Source of the DNA: JACKCR01 sp041390305
GTDB taxonomy: Bacteria > Eisenbacteria > RBG-16-71-46 > CAIMUX01
NCBI GenBank assembly: GCA_041390305.1
Contig: JAWKQE010000009.1
Location: 62,001-126,000, forward strand
Reading direction: 5' to 3'
DNA length: 64,000 nucleotides
Positions 36,872 through 46,761 of the stretch are shown piece by piece. The translations under genes and the position numbers were made by a program. Positions within the stretch are counted from its first letter, which is position 1. Each line of letters opens with the position of its first letter. The notes under the pieces were generated by a model. The model did not search any database. It was not told the DNA's origin and saw only the letters and a list, made by a program, of their open reading frames with translations.

Positions 36872-37339
36872 TCAGACGCCGGACCCCTCTTCCGATGCCC
36901 AGATTCCCCGAAGGTCACGCCAGTCCGCCCCCCGCGCCGCGTCTCCGCCCCCCGGCGCCGGGAAGCAGGTGAAGAGCAGCACCCGCAGGTGGGCCCAGGC
37001 CCAGACGACGCCGAAGAAGCGGAACCAGAGCGGCTGCATCGCCTCGAGAGCCACCGCCCCACCGATCCAGGCACCGAGAACCGTGGCCAGTGGGCCTCCG
37101 ATCGCCACCGCGGTCCGCCCCCAGCGTCCGAGCCTCCTCGGCTCGTACACCGTGCGGGCCGTACGGGCGGTCGGGGTCGCGCGGAGGGAGAAGCGGCCGA
37201 GCGCGAGCCCTTTGCGGCTCTCCCCCAGCTCGATTCCGACCGGACCTCGAGTGAGTAGCGCGGCGAGGATCGAGTGCCCGAGCTCGTGCCAGAAGAGCAC
37301 GATGGGCTGGAGGATCAGGAGACCGACCCATCCGATCAC
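36872..37339 (-). CDS. Membrane protein with HELGH motif (M50-like peptidase)
   Basis: 155 residues from a GTG at 37339. Hydrophobic segments flank F-W-H-E-L-G-H-S-I, a zinc H-E-x-x-H site within a membrane helix as in site-2-type peptidases. A second glycine-rich hydrophobic segment (A-V-A-I-G-G-P-L-A-T-V-L-G) recalls the M50 N-x-x-P-x-x-x-x-D region, although the aspartate is not obvious, so activity is uncertain. A third segment ends near L-L-F-T-C-F-P-A-P. It lies 44 bases downstream of glnS on the same strand and is probably cotranscribed. Confidence 0.7.
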   Translation of the reverse strand: MIGWVGLLILQPIVLFWHELGHSILAALLTRGPVGIELGESRKGLALGRFSLRATPTARTARTVYEPRRLGRWGRTAVAIGGPLATVLGAWIGGAVALEAMQPLWFRFFGVVWAWAHLRVLLFTCFPAPGGGDAARGADWRDLRGIWASEEGSGV

Positions 37340-37383
37340 CGCACCGCCGAGGGCCCACAGAAAGAGCTCTTGGAGCGCTACGA

Positions 37384-39102
37384 CTACCCCTCCTTCGTCG
37401 CCACCTTCGCCCAGGTGTCCTTGAGCGTGACCGTGCGGTTGAAGACGAGCTTCCCGGGCGCACTGTCCGGATCGACCGCGAAGTAGCCCTGACGGAGGAA
37501 CTGGAACACGGAGCCCATCGCGGCGTCCGCAAGGCCAGCTTCCACCTTCACGCCGGTCCGTACCTCGAGCGAATCCGGATCGACGTCGTCGATCACGTTT
37601 CCGGTCGTGACTCCGGGACGTGGCACCTTGAACAAATGCCCGTAGACACGCACCTCGGCGTCGATCGCGTGCTCCGCCGACACCCAGTGACTTGTCCCCT
37701 TCACCTTCCGTCCGTCGGGAGTGCTACCGCCGCGGGATTCCGGATCATACGAGCAGAGAAGTTCGACCACGTTGCCCGCCGCGTCCTTCACGACCTCGTC
37801 GCACCGGATGAAGTATGCGTGCTTGAGACGGATCTCGCGGCCCGGGGCGAGGCGGAAGAACTTCTTCGGCGGATCCTCCATGAAGTCCTCGCGCTCGATG
37901 TAGACGACGCGCGAGAAAGGCATCATCCGCGTCCCCGCGGACTCGTCCTCAGGGTTGTTGATCGCCTCCACCTCTTCCGACTTCCCTTCCGGGTAGTTCG
38001 TGATCGTCACCTTGAGCGGATCGAGCACGGCCATGACACGCGGGGCCTCACGATTCCACACGTCCCTCTGGAAGTGCTCGAGGAATCCGTAGTCGACCTC
38101 ACTGTTCGCCTTCGCGAGGCCGATCGCAGAGACGAAGTTCCGGATCCCCTCGGGATGGAACCCACGGCGCCGCATTCCGGCGAGGGTGGGCATGCGCGGG
38201 TCGTCCCAGCCGCGGACGACGTCCTGCTCGACGAGGAGTCGCAGGGCTCGCTTGCTCATGACGGTGTAGGTGAGGTTGAGACGCGCGAACTCGATCTGAC
38301 GCGGGCGGTGCGGAACGGCCGCGTGCTCCACGACCCAGTCGTAGAGCGGCCTGTGGTCCTCGAACTCGAGCGAACAGAGCGAGTGGGTGATCCCTTCGAG
38401 CGCGTCCGAGAGCGGATGGGTGTAGTCGTACATCGGATAGATGTTCCAGTCGCCACTCGTCCGATGGTGATGCGTGTGCAGAATCCGGTAGAGGACAGGG
38501 TCCCGCATGTTGATGTTGGGGGACGCCATGTCGATCTTGGCCCGGAGCACGCGGGATCCCTCGGGGAACTCGCCGGCGCGCATCCGGCGGAAGAGATCCA
38601 GGCTCTCCTCCGGACTCCGGTCGCGATGTGGGCTGTTCTTCCCCGGCTCCTTGAGCGTCCCGCGGTACTCGCGGATCTGCTCCGCCGTCAGGTCGTCGAC
38701 GTAGGCCAGCCCCTTCTCGATCAGCCCTTCGGCGAGCTGGTAGAGCTTCTCGAAGTAGTCGGACGCGAAGTAGAGGTGCTCTCCCCAGTCGTACCCGAGC
38801 CAGCGAATGTCGCGCTCGATCGCCTCGACGAACTCGAGCTCCTCCTTCACGGGGTTCGTGTCGTCGAAACGGAGATGGCAGCGCCCCGGATACTCCTCCG
38901 CGATGCTGAAGTTGACGGAGACCGCCTTCGCGTGCCCGATGTGCGGGTAGCCGTTCGGCTCCGGTGGGAAACGGGTGACGACTTGGGTGTGCTTTCCCGA
39001 ACGCAGGTCCGCTTCGATGATTTCGCGGATGAAGTCCTTGGGCTTGGCGGGATCGGGAGCGGAGTCCCTCGGGGCCTCGGGGGCGGAGGTATGGTCGTCC
39101 AT
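37384..39102 (-). CDS. glnS: Glutaminyl-tRNA synthetase
   Basis: 572 residues, the normal length. Class I signatures are present: P-H-I-G-H-A-K after F-P-P-E-P-N-G-Y, and V-M-S-K-R-A-L for KMSKS. The GlnRS-specific anticodon-binding beta-barrels fill the C-terminal half (H-A-Y-F-I-R-C-D-E-V, ending F-N-R-T-V-T-L-K-D-T-W). GlnRS is patchy among bacteria and often acquired; organisms lacking it use GatCAB amidation. Its presence next to a tRNA-Glu gene (39171-39246) is notable. Confidence 0.97.
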   Translation of the reverse strand: MDDHTSAPEAPRDSAPDPAKPKDFIREIIEADLRSGKHTQVVTRFPPEPNGYPHIGHAKAVSVNFSIAEEYPGRCHLRFDDTNPVKEELEFVEAIERDIRWLGYDWGEHLYFASDYFEKLYQLAEGLIEKGLAYVDDLTAEQIREYRGTLKEPGKNSPHRDRSPEESLDLFRRMRAGEFPEGSRVLRAKIDMASPNINMRDPVLYRILHTHHHRTSGDWNIYPMYDYTHPLSDALEGITHSLCSLEFEDHRPLYDWVVEHAAVPHRPRQIEFARLNLTYTVMSKRALRLLVEQDVVRGWDDPRMPTLAGMRRRGFHPEGIRNFVSAIGLAKANSEVDYGFLEHFQRDVWNREAPRVMAVLDPLKVTITNYPEGKSEEVEAINNPEDESAGTRMMPFSRVVYIEREDFMEDPPKKFFRLAPGREIRLKHAYFIRCDEVVKDAAGNVVELLCSYDPESRGGSTPDGRKVKGTSHWVSAEHAIDAEVRVYGHLFKVPRPGVTTGNVIDDVDPDSLEVRTGVKVEAGLADAAMGSVFQFLRQGYFAVDPDSAPGKLVFNRTVTLKDTWAKVATKEG

Positions 39103-39170
39103 CGGCGGATCTCCTGAAGCTGCGAAAAAGGGACGACCGCCGAGCGTCTGGCAGCCGTCCCCTCCGAAAC

Positions 39171-39246
39171 TGGTATCCCCAACGGGATTCGAACCCGTGT
39201 CGCCACCTTGAAAGGGTGGTGTCCTAACCGACTAGACGATGGGGAC
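39171..39246 (-). tRNA. tRNA-Glu (anticodon TTC)
   Basis: 76 bases including an encoded CCA end. The acceptor stem GTCCCCA pairs with TGGGGAT (one G-U). The anticodon stem CCACC/GGTGG encloses CTTTCAA, giving anticodon TTC. The T-arm contains GGTTCGAATCC. The discriminator base is A. It is transcribed toward glnS. Confidence 0.97.
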
Positions 39247-39256
39247 AACTCCGGGA

Positions 39257-39286
39257 AACCTATCGCCTGGTCCGTCGTCTCGTCAA
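39257..39286 (-). promoter_or_regulatory. Promoter of tRNA-Glu
   Basis: On the minus strand, TTGACG (39281-39286), an 18-base spacer and TAGGTT (39257-39262). The predicted start is about 39250, a few bases before the mature tRNA 5' end. It could also feed glnS. Confidence 0.6.
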
Positions 39287-39381
39287 GCGTGCCTGATGCG
39301 GACCGGCCCGTTCTCGTGTCCATCTCCCGAAGCGCGGCAGACGACGGATCGGAGGTCGACTCAGGCGACGATTCGGGCCGC

Positions 39382-39405
39382 GTCTCCGGGAGCGTCTCCC
39401 GAGAC
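39382..39405 (-). terminator. Hairpin after the single-domain response regulator
   Basis: GTCTCCGGGAG and CTCCCGAGAC pair over 10 bp with one bulged C around a CGT loop. It lies 28 bases beyond the stop at 39433. No T-tract. Confidence 0.45.
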
Positions 39406-39432
39406 GACTGCGGCGACGTTACGGCCGACGTC

Positions 39433-39828
39433 TCAGGCCGCGTCGCGGGCGTCTTCGAGCGCGCCCTCGATCTCCTGGAGGAGCCGCTCCCGGGAAACCG
39501 GCTTCGGCAGGAAGCGGATGGGGCCGCCTGCGTCGAACATCTTCATCACCTTCTTCGGCGAGACAGCGTTCCCACTCACGAAGACCACGGGCAGCTTCTT
39601 GAACGCCGGATTCGAGCGCAGGTGCGCGACGAACTCGTGGCCGTTCTGGCCGGGCATGACTTCGTCGGTGATGAGGAGTTCCACACTCCGGTTCTCGAGA
39701 ATCCAGAGGGCGACGGCGGGATCGTGGGCGTGGTAGACCACGTAACCTTCGCCGGTGAGAACGTGCTCGATGATCTTCCGATCCACCTCACTGTCGTCGA
39801 TGACCAGGATCGCTGGATTCGAGCTCAT
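39433..39828 (-). CDS. Single-domain response regulator
   Basis: 131 residues, one receiver domain only. It has acidic D11, D12 in V-I-D-D-S-E, phospho-acceptor D55 in L-I-T-D-E-V-M-P, a T/S-position Ser near 85 (F-V-S-G-N) and K109 in L-P-K-P. With no output domain it likely works by protein interaction (CheY/Spo0F style). AGGAG lies nine bases before the ATG. No kinase is adjacent; the nearest is at 45.2 kb. It is downstream of rarA by 248 bases, in which a perfect 7-bp hairpin (39850-39868) and a distant inverted repeat CCCCTTGGG/CCCAAGGGG (39886, 39936) occur. Confidence 0.9.
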   Translation of the reverse strand: MSSNPAILVIDDSEVDRKIIEHVLTGEGYVVYHAHDPAVALWILENRSVELLITDEVMPGQNGHEFVAHLRSNPAFKKLPVVFVSGNAVSPKKVMKMFDAGGPIRFLPKPVSRERLLQEIEGALEDARDAA

Positions 39829-40076
39829 AGCGTCAGTCTCCTGTCCGTCGGGCGGATTCGGTCCGCCCACCGCTCCCATGTGTCCCCTTGGGTATCGACC
39901 CCCACGATGTGGATGTTGACCCCCATTGGCCTTCCCAAGGGGAAGTAGGTGGCTTGCGTCGTGCGGTGCCAGGGGCCGCGACCGAGGTCGGGGATGTGGC
40001 AGGCCTTCAGCGCTGTGGCGCCTGAGCTGATCGATCCAATTCGTTGTCTCCGATGGAATAGGCCGAGCGGGCGTCG

Positions 40077-41505
40077 TCAGGACGACTCTTCGGGAGCGTC
40101 CGCGGCCCCGCCGGGTACGTCCTTCGCGCGCAGCCGGAAGAAGTCCCCGGTCCGTCGCCCGTGATCGTCGACCATCCTCGCTTCTCGACCTTGGTCGGAT
40201 GGACGGTAGAGCGACCGGTCCTGGTGGCGCTCCGGAAGGTAGCTGGCCTCGATGAAGCGGTTGGGCGCGTCCTGAGCGGAGCGATACCCCTTGCCGTAGC
40301 CGAGCTCGTTCATGAGCCGCGTGGGGGCGTTGCGCAGGTGCAGGGGCACCGGCTGCGTGCCGTGGCGTTCGATGAGTTCGGTCGCCGCCCCATATGCCCG
40401 ATAGACCGAGTCGCTCTTCGGACAGAGCGCCAGGTAGACCGCACACTGAGCGAGTGCCAACTTCCCTTCCGGGACACCGAGCAGCTCGAACGCCTCGCGC
40501 GCGGAGAGTGCCAGCTGAAGCGCACCCGGCTCGGCGAGGCCGATGTCTTCCGCCGCCATGCGCACGAGTCGCCGGGCCACGTAGCGAGGGTCCTCCCCCG
40601 CCTCGAGCATCTGCGCGAGCCAGTAGATGGCCGCGTGCGGATCACTTCCCCGGACCGACTTGTGGAGCGCGGAGATCCAGTTGAAGTGGTCCTCGGAGCC
40701 GAGGTTCCGCGCGGTCCCTGTCTGGAGGCAACGTTCGAGCCCGTCGAGATCCAGCTCCGTCCCACGCGGCACGATCTGAGCCAGGGTCTCCACCGAGACG
40801 AGCAGACGGCGTGCGTCCCCTTCGGCGAGCCTCACGAGCGATGCCAGCGCGTCCGGGCGGAAGGAGAACGGTTGCCCGAGCGCGGCGAGCGCTTTCCCGA
40901 CGAGGGCGACGAGCGCATCTTCGTCGAGTTCCCGCAATACGTAGACCCGGCACCGCGAGCAGCGCCGGGTTGACCTGAAACGACGGGTTCTCCGTCGTCG
41001 CGCCGATCAGGACGATGGTGCCTGCCTCGACGTGCGGCAGGAAAGCGTCCTGCTGGGCCTTGTTGAACCGATGGATCTCGTCCACGAAGAGCAGGGTCCG
41101 TTGCCTTCGGGTACGGAGACGGTCCTTCGCGCGCGCGACGACCTCCCTGACCTCCTTCACGCCGGAGAGGACGGCCGAGAACATCTCCCAGGCGTATCCG
41201 GGATGGGTCCCGAGGAGCCGCGCGAGGGTCGTCTTTCCGGTGCCGGGCGGCCCCCAGAGGACGATCGAAGGGATCCGCTCGGCAGTGAGGAACGCCCGCA
41301 GCGCACCCTCCGGTCCGGTCAGATGCGGTTGACCGACGACGTCGTCGAGACTCCGGGGCCGAAGCCGGTCTGCGAGCGGCGCGGACTCGCCGGCACCGGC
41401 TCCCGTGGCGTCCGGGGCCGGATCCTCGGGGAGGGAATCGACGTCGGACGCGCCTCCGTCCGGGACGAGGCCACCGAGGGGCAGCTGTTCGTTCTCCCCG
41501 TCCAT
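40077..41505 (-). pseudogene. rarA: RarA/MgsA-type replication-associated AAA ATPase with one frame break
   Basis: ATG 41505 overlaps the galE stop as TGATG. The first frame gives P-L-A-D-R-L-R-P, G-P-P-G-T-G-K-T-T (Walker A), F-V-D-E-I-H-R-F-N-K-A-Q-Q-D-A (Walker B) and A-T-T-E-N-P-S-F-Q-V-N-P-A-L-L. Near 40963 one base is missing: restoring it turns A-V-P-G-L-R into S-R-C-R-V-Y-V-L-R-E-L, the family's sensor-2 start. The second frame then carries E-D-H-F-N-W-I-S-A-L-H-K-S-V-R-G-S-D-P, A-A-I-Y-W-L-A and the tetramerisation domain to 40077. Total of about 476 codons fits RarA. The single clean deletion at an otherwise perfect gene suggests a sequence error. Its role is to act at stalled replication forks. 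Confidence 0.88.
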
Positions 41506-42488
41506 CAGTCCCCGTACCCGTTCGGGTGGGCGTCGCTCCACCTGAGGGCCGATGCGATGATCTCGTCCAGGGAGTCCCGCTTCGGGCTCCAGCCGAGATC
41601 CTTCCGCGCCCGCTCGCTCGAGGCGACGAGACGAGGCGGATCCCCGGGACGCCGCTCGGCCGGCTCCCAAGGCACGCGGCGCCCCGACACCCGACTCACG
41701 GATTCGATCACCTCGAGCACGGAAAAGCCCTGTCCGTTTCCGAGGTTGAAGATCCCCCACTCCGCCCGCTCCTGGTACTCGAGGGCCAGGAGGTGTGCGT
41801 CGGCGAGATCCTCGATGTGGATGTAGTCACGCACGCACGTGCCGTCCGGAGTCGGGTAGTCGAGACCGAAGACACGCAGATGGGTCGCGACGTCCGAACG
41901 CAGCGTCGAGCGCGAGCGGAATGAGGTGGGTCTCGGGAGAGTGGTCCTCTCCCACCGTCGGCGTCGCGCCGGCCGCGTTGAAGTAGCGAAGAGAAGTCCA
42001 CCGGATTCCGTGAACGCGGCCGAACCAGCGGAGGAGGCGTTCGCAGATGAGCTTGGACTCTCCGTACGGATTCGTCGGCTCGGTCGGCGCCGTCTCGGTG
42101 ATCGGAACCTCCGCGGGATCTCCGTAGGTGGCGGCGGTGGAGCTGAGGACGAACCGTCGCGCGGAGTGCCTGGCCATCGTCTCGAGCAGGGTCAGGACCC
42201 CGCCGACGTTGTTCCGGAAGTACTTCCCGGGGTCGGTCATCGACTCCCCGACGAGGCTGTCGGCTGCGAAATGGAACACCGCCTCGATCGGATGGGTGTC
42301 GAACACCGTCCCGACGAACGCGGGGTCGCCCACGTCACCGATCTCGAGCGGTACGGCCGACGGAACCGCGGACCGATGGCCGCGGGAGAGATTGTCCAAT
42401 ACGACCACCGAGCGTCCCGAGGCGAGAAGACGCTCGACCATCGCACTCCCGATGTACCCCGCGCCCCCAGTCACCCCAGAATTGCCAT
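41505..42488 (-). pseudogene. galE: UDP-glucose 4-epimerase with two homopolymer frame breaks
   Basis: ATG 42488 is preceded by GGGAAGGGGA. The frame reads M-A-I-L and then breaks at a GGGG run; dropping one G gives M-A-I-L-V-T-G-G-A-G-Y-I-G-S, the NAD-binding glycine motif. The long middle frame has V-F-H-F-A-A, S-S-T-A-A-T-Y-G and Y-G-E-S-K (catalytic Tyr/Lys). Near 41878 a CCC should be CC to continue H-L-R-V-F-G-L-D-Y-P-T-P-D-G-T-C-V-R-D-Y-I-H, and the last frame ends at 41505. About 327 residues, as expected. Both breaks lie at homopolymers, so this is probably an intact gene in the organism. It interconverts UDP-glucose and UDP-galactose for surface glycans. Confidence 0.88.
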
Positions 42489-42865
42489 GGCTCGATCCCC
42501 TTCCCGATCCGTTGCTGCTCGAGTTCAGACATTCTAACGTCCGACATAAAAGAATATTGACCACCCAACCGGACAGGACGTACCGTATTTCGTAGCGATT
42601 TAGGGTTCCCTGCGTCAGCGCAGTCAGAGGCTTTCGACCCCAATCCTAACGTAGCGGGCTTTCTTTGGGGCCACCGGAGTTCTCGAACGCTGAGCGCGGG
42701 GAACCTGCTTTTTGCCCGCGACCAGCGCCCGCGCCCAGCGCCCCGTGGCCAGAGCGACCGACAGGATACGCGAAGAGCCGCCCCGGGGAACCCCGAAGCG
42801 GCTCTGCGAACTCGCCGAGATGTCACTGGAGCGCGGTGAGGCGTCCCGAGACCCCTCGAAGCGAC
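42489..42865. other. Intergenic region between galE and the H1-like gene
   Basis: 377 bases without a supported gene. An AT-rich patch (about 42537-42565) upstream of galE is the probable promoter area, though no clean hexamer pair is visible. The left end of the H1-like operon's 3' side carries the hairpin at 42774-42805. Confidence 0.45.
42774..42805 (-). terminator. Hairpin downstream of the H1-like gene
   Basis: AGAGCCGC (42774-42781) pairs with GCGGCTCT (42798-42805), with an inner GGGG/CCCC stem. It lies 61 bases after the stop at 42866. No T-tract on the minus strand. Confidence 0.5.
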
Positions 42866-43171
42866 TTACTTGGTAGCGGTCTTCTTCTTCGCGGTCTTCT
42901 TCCGCGTCGTCTTCTTGGCCGCCTTCTTCCGCGTGGTCTTCTTGGCTGCCTTCTTCCGGGTCGCCTTCTTGGCTACCTTCTTCTTGGCAACCTTCTTCTT
43001 CGCGACCTTCTTCTTGGCAACCTTCTTCTTCGCGACCTTCTTCTTGGCCACCTTCTTCTTGGCGACCTTCTTCTTCGCTACCTTCTTCCGCGTTGCCTTC
43101 TTGGCAACCTTCTTCTTCGCGACCTTCTTCCGCGTCGCCTTCTTCGCGGTCTTCTTCTTCGCGACAGCCAC
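42866..43171 (-). CDS. Lysine-repeat histone H1-like protein
   Basis: 101 residues composed almost entirely of K-V-A-K-K, K-A-T-R-K and K-T-T-R-K pentads, as in the C-terminal tails of bacterial H1-like and AlgP/Hc-type DNA-binding proteins; there is no globular domain. GTG 43171 is preferred because AAGGGGG precedes it and because the upstream ATG at 43219 would overlap the previous gene and add non-repeat sequence. At the DNA level the core is an array of 15-bp units. The 22-base gap from the response regulator stop implies cotranscription from the sigma-54 promoter. It probably compacts or coats DNA or RNA; that role is inferred from composition. Confidence 0.85.
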   Translation of the reverse strand: MAVAKKKTAKKATRKKVAKKKVAKKATRKKVAKKKVAKKKVAKKKVAKKKVAKKKVAKKKVAKKKVAKKATRKKAAKKTTRKKAAKKTTRKKTAKKKTATK

Positions 43172-43193
43172 TCTACTACCCCCTTCTCGCACG

Positions 43194-43601
43194 TCAGCGC
43201 GATCCAGTTCCATCTGCACCTAGGCGGATTCCATTCCCTCGCGTGAGTTCTTGGACCAGACCCAGGATCTCACCGAGATCGAACGGCTTTCGGATGTAGT
43301 GATCCACGGAGAGCTGACGACACCGACGCTCCGACTCCGGATTGTCGAATGCAGTCATCACGATGACCGGACCCGAGTACCCGGACTTCCGCTGATGCTC
43401 GAGTAGATCGAGCCCACTTCCATCCGGCAACTTCACGTCCAGGACCATGAGTTCGACGTCCTCGCCATCCATGGCAAGAACCTCTCGCCCGTCCGTCACG
43501 CGCTGCGCGGACAGAACGCGAAAGCCCTCGTCCCGCAGCGCATTTGACAGCGTCCGCAGGAGCAAGGTCTCGTCGTCCAGTATGAACACCGTGGAATTCA
43601 C
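43194..43601 (-). CDS. Single-domain response regulator under a sigma-54 promoter
   Basis: 135 residues, a lone receiver domain. It has D9, D10 in I-L-D-D-E, phospho-acceptor D55 in V-L-D-V-K-L-P-D, Thr83 in V-M-T-A-F and K105 in I-R-K-P-F. The GTG at 43601 is chosen because the predicted sigma-54 start (43621) leaves a 20-base leader containing GGAGG at 43613-43617; the open frame continues upstream but would lie before the transcript start. There is no output domain, so signalling by protein contact or as a phosphate sink is likely. The kinase at 46334 is the obvious candidate partner. The H1-like gene follows in the same transcript. Confidence 0.88.
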   Translation of the reverse strand: MNSTVFILDDETLLLRTLSNALRDEGFRVLSAQRVTDGREVLAMDGEDVELMVLDVKLPDGSGLDLLEHQRKSGYSGPVIVMTAFDNPESERRCRQLSVDHYIRKPFDLGEILGLVQELTRGNGIRLGADGTGSR

Positions 43602-43630
43602 GTAGTCCAAAGCCTCCACGAATGGCCTTA

Positions 43631-43647
43631 AAGCAACCACCGTGCCA
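43631..43647 (-). promoter_or_regulatory. Sigma-54 (RpoN) promoter, near-perfect consensus
   Basis: Minus strand TGGCAC-GGTGG-TTGCT: the -24 GG and -12 GC are ten bases apart and all of TGGCACG-N4-TTGC matches. The expected start is 43621, 20 bases before the GTG of the response regulator gene. An NtrC-family activator gene with an intact GAFTGA loop lies immediately upstream. Confidence 0.88.
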
Positions 43648-43726
43648 CAAATGCAGCACAGCCCACACAACCGCTTAAGAGCCCTGCTTGCAATGGCTTG
43701 CTGAATCCATGGCGAACGACGGTACT

Positions 43727-43739
43727 TGAGTCTCAAGCG
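43727..43739. promoter_or_regulatory. Inverted repeat, possible activator site 1
   Basis: CTTGAG-T-CTCAAG, a perfect dyad about 112 bases upstream of the predicted sigma-54 start, within the usual distance for an enhancer-binding-protein site. Confidence 0.4.
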
Positions 43740-43858
43740 TTGCAAGAGCACGAGAAGTGCAAAGAAGACTTACACTTGAGAGCAACGACGGCAGTCAGGC
43801 GGGGTAAGCAACGACGCAACAGCGACTTAGCAGCTCAATGGATGGCTGTACAGATTTT

Positions 43859-43877
43859 TGACACTGACCAAGTGTCA
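43859..43877. promoter_or_regulatory. Inverted repeat, possible activator site 2
   Basis: TGACACT-GACCA-AGTGTCA, a perfect 7-5-7 dyad directly after the ntrC-type stop codon and about 247 bases upstream of the sigma-54 start. A terminator is less likely because the minus strand after it is A-rich rather than T-rich. Confidence 0.45.
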
Positions 43878-43878
43878 G

Positions 43879-45242
<1,364 letters not shown>

Positions 45243-45246
<4 letters not shown>

Positions 45247-46334
45247 GAGCGCCGGTCTCCATCAGCCGGAACCGGCACAGGGAAGGAGAGGCGGAAGGTC
45301 GCGCCGCCGCCCGCCCGGTTCCGCATGTTGATCCGGCCACCATGCTCTTTGATGATCTGGAGACTGATCGAGAGCCCGAGACCGGTGCCGTTCGGACGCG
45401 TCGTGAAGAACGGATCGAACACCTTGTCGAACACGTCTTCGGGGATTCCGCAACCGGTGTCGTGGAACGCGACCTCCACCGCCTGCCGGGAGCGGTAGCG
45501 GCGGGTGCTCGTCGACACTCGGAACTGCCCGCCGTCCGGCATCGCCTCGATCGCGTTGAGGACGATGTTGAGGAAGACCTGCTGGATCGCGTCCGGGTCG
45601 ATCGGAATGGCGGGGAGACTCTCGGCGAGCTCACGCTTCACCGTGATGTCCGCCGCCTTGAGGCTCTGATCCAGGTTGTCGAGCACCTTGCTCAGGATCG
45701 GAGTGAAGTCGTCCTCCTCGAGCTGCATCGTCTTGGGGCGCGCGAACTGGAGGAGGTCGGTGGTGAACTGTTCGATCCGGTCGAGTTCCGTGATCGAGTC
45801 ACTGAGGTCCGACCGGAGCTGGCTTCGGTCCTCGAGCTTGCTCGCGACATACTGGATCGTGGTCCGGATCCCGGTGAGCGGGTTCCGGATCTCGTGCGCG
45901 ATGACGGCGGAGAGCTCGCCGACCGAGGAGAAGCGGTCCACGGTCCTCTGAAACTCGATCTCCCCCATCGTCTCGGTGACGTCATCGAAGGCGAGGATGG
46001 CCCGGATCTCTCTCTCTCCCGGGGACACCTCGAGCCAGCGGAGCTGGAGGATGAGTTCCCGCCCCTCGAATTCGAGCATCACCTCCTGGGACTCACCCGG
46101 CGCGAGGATCTGCGCGTCCGGCCAGAGGGAGAAGCCGGGTGTTCGCGAGAGGAGAACGTCCGCGATCTCCCGACCGAACAGGTTCGTCGAGGTGGTATCC
46201 AGGATCTCCAGTCCCTTCCGGTTCACGTGGAGGATCCGGTGTTCTCGATCGAGAGCGATCATCCCGAAATCGAGACTGTTCAGGAGCTGGACCGCGAGCT
46301 GCTCGCTCGACTTCGTCAGAGTGGACTCACTCAT
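45243..46334 (-). CDS. PAS-domain sensor histidine kinase (NtrB-like)
   Basis: 363 residues. A PAS domain (about 13-125; F-G-M-I-A-L-D-R-E-H-R-I-L, N-L-F-G-R) precedes the HisKA domain with phospho-accepting His147 in I-A-H-E-I-R-N-P-L-T-G. The HATPase domain has N-I-V-L-N-A-I-E-A-M (N box), D-T-G-C-G-I-P (G1) and G-T-G-L-G-L-S (G2). No transmembrane segment is present, so it senses a cytosolic cue or a partner protein. Its start overlaps the exbD-like stop by four bases (46331-46334), tying it translationally to a proton-motive-force transducer. Confidence 0.95.
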
Positions 46335-46750
46335 CTACTTCCGTCCCCTCCGGAGGACGCCTGGGTTGCGACGGCGATGCTGGCTGCACCGGCCCGTTGC
46401 CCCATCTCCATGACTTGGACCACGTTTCCGAAGAGCGTGGCCTGATCCCCGCGAATCACGACGACTTTCGATGCGGCCTTCTCCAGGGCACCGGCCAGAG
46501 CCGGCTCGAGGGCGTCCATCGTCACCCTCGCTTCGTTCACGAACGCGTCACCATCCTTCGTGAGGGTGACCACGACTTCCCGGGTCTCGATCGGCTTGGG
46601 CGCGACCTCGGTGGGCAGGTCGACCTCGATCCCGGTCTGGATCATGAAGTTCGACGAGAGGAGGAAGAAGATGAGGAGAATGAACACGATGTCCGACATT
46701 GCGGTCGACTCCATCTTGAGGAGGTATTCCCGCTTGCCACCGAAGTTCAC
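46331..46750 (-). CDS. ExbD/TolR-type energy-transducer protein
   Basis: 139 residues. A single membrane helix (about 18-36; S-D-I-V-F-I-L-L-I-F-F-L-L) contains the family's protonatable aspartate in the M-S-D-I-V-F motif, with a periplasmic domain after it (V-D-L-P-T-E-V, D-Q-A-T-L-F-G-N-V-V-Q-V-M). It partners the ExbB-type channel upstream to use proton flux for outer-membrane work. Unusually it is followed directly by a kinase and regulator rather than TonB, TolA or a receptor. Confidence 0.93.
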   Translation of the reverse strand: MNFGGKREYLLKMESTAMSDIVFILLIFFLLSSNFMIQTGIEVDLPTEVAPKPIETREVVVTLTKDGDAFVNEARVTMDALEPALAGALEKAASKVVVIRGDQATLFGNVVQVMEMGQRAGAASIAVATQASSGGDGSR

Positions 46751-46761
46751 CCGTTCCTCCC

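Noticed and set aside
36690..36900. Possible SAH riboswitch upstream of ahcY
   Set aside because: The CGAGGAG near the start resembles one short piece of the consensus, but the pseudoknot partners and the remaining core are not found; it is more likely just the ribosome binding site.
42970..43130. 15-bp repeat array considered as a CRISPR or origin iteron
   Set aside because: No spacers and the repeats are continuous codons of the H1-like protein.
42870..43223. Phe/Ala/Val-rich membrane-like frame on the plus strand opposite the H1-like gene
   Set aside because: Exact antisense of the Lys repeats (AAG read as CTT/TTC); no start signal.
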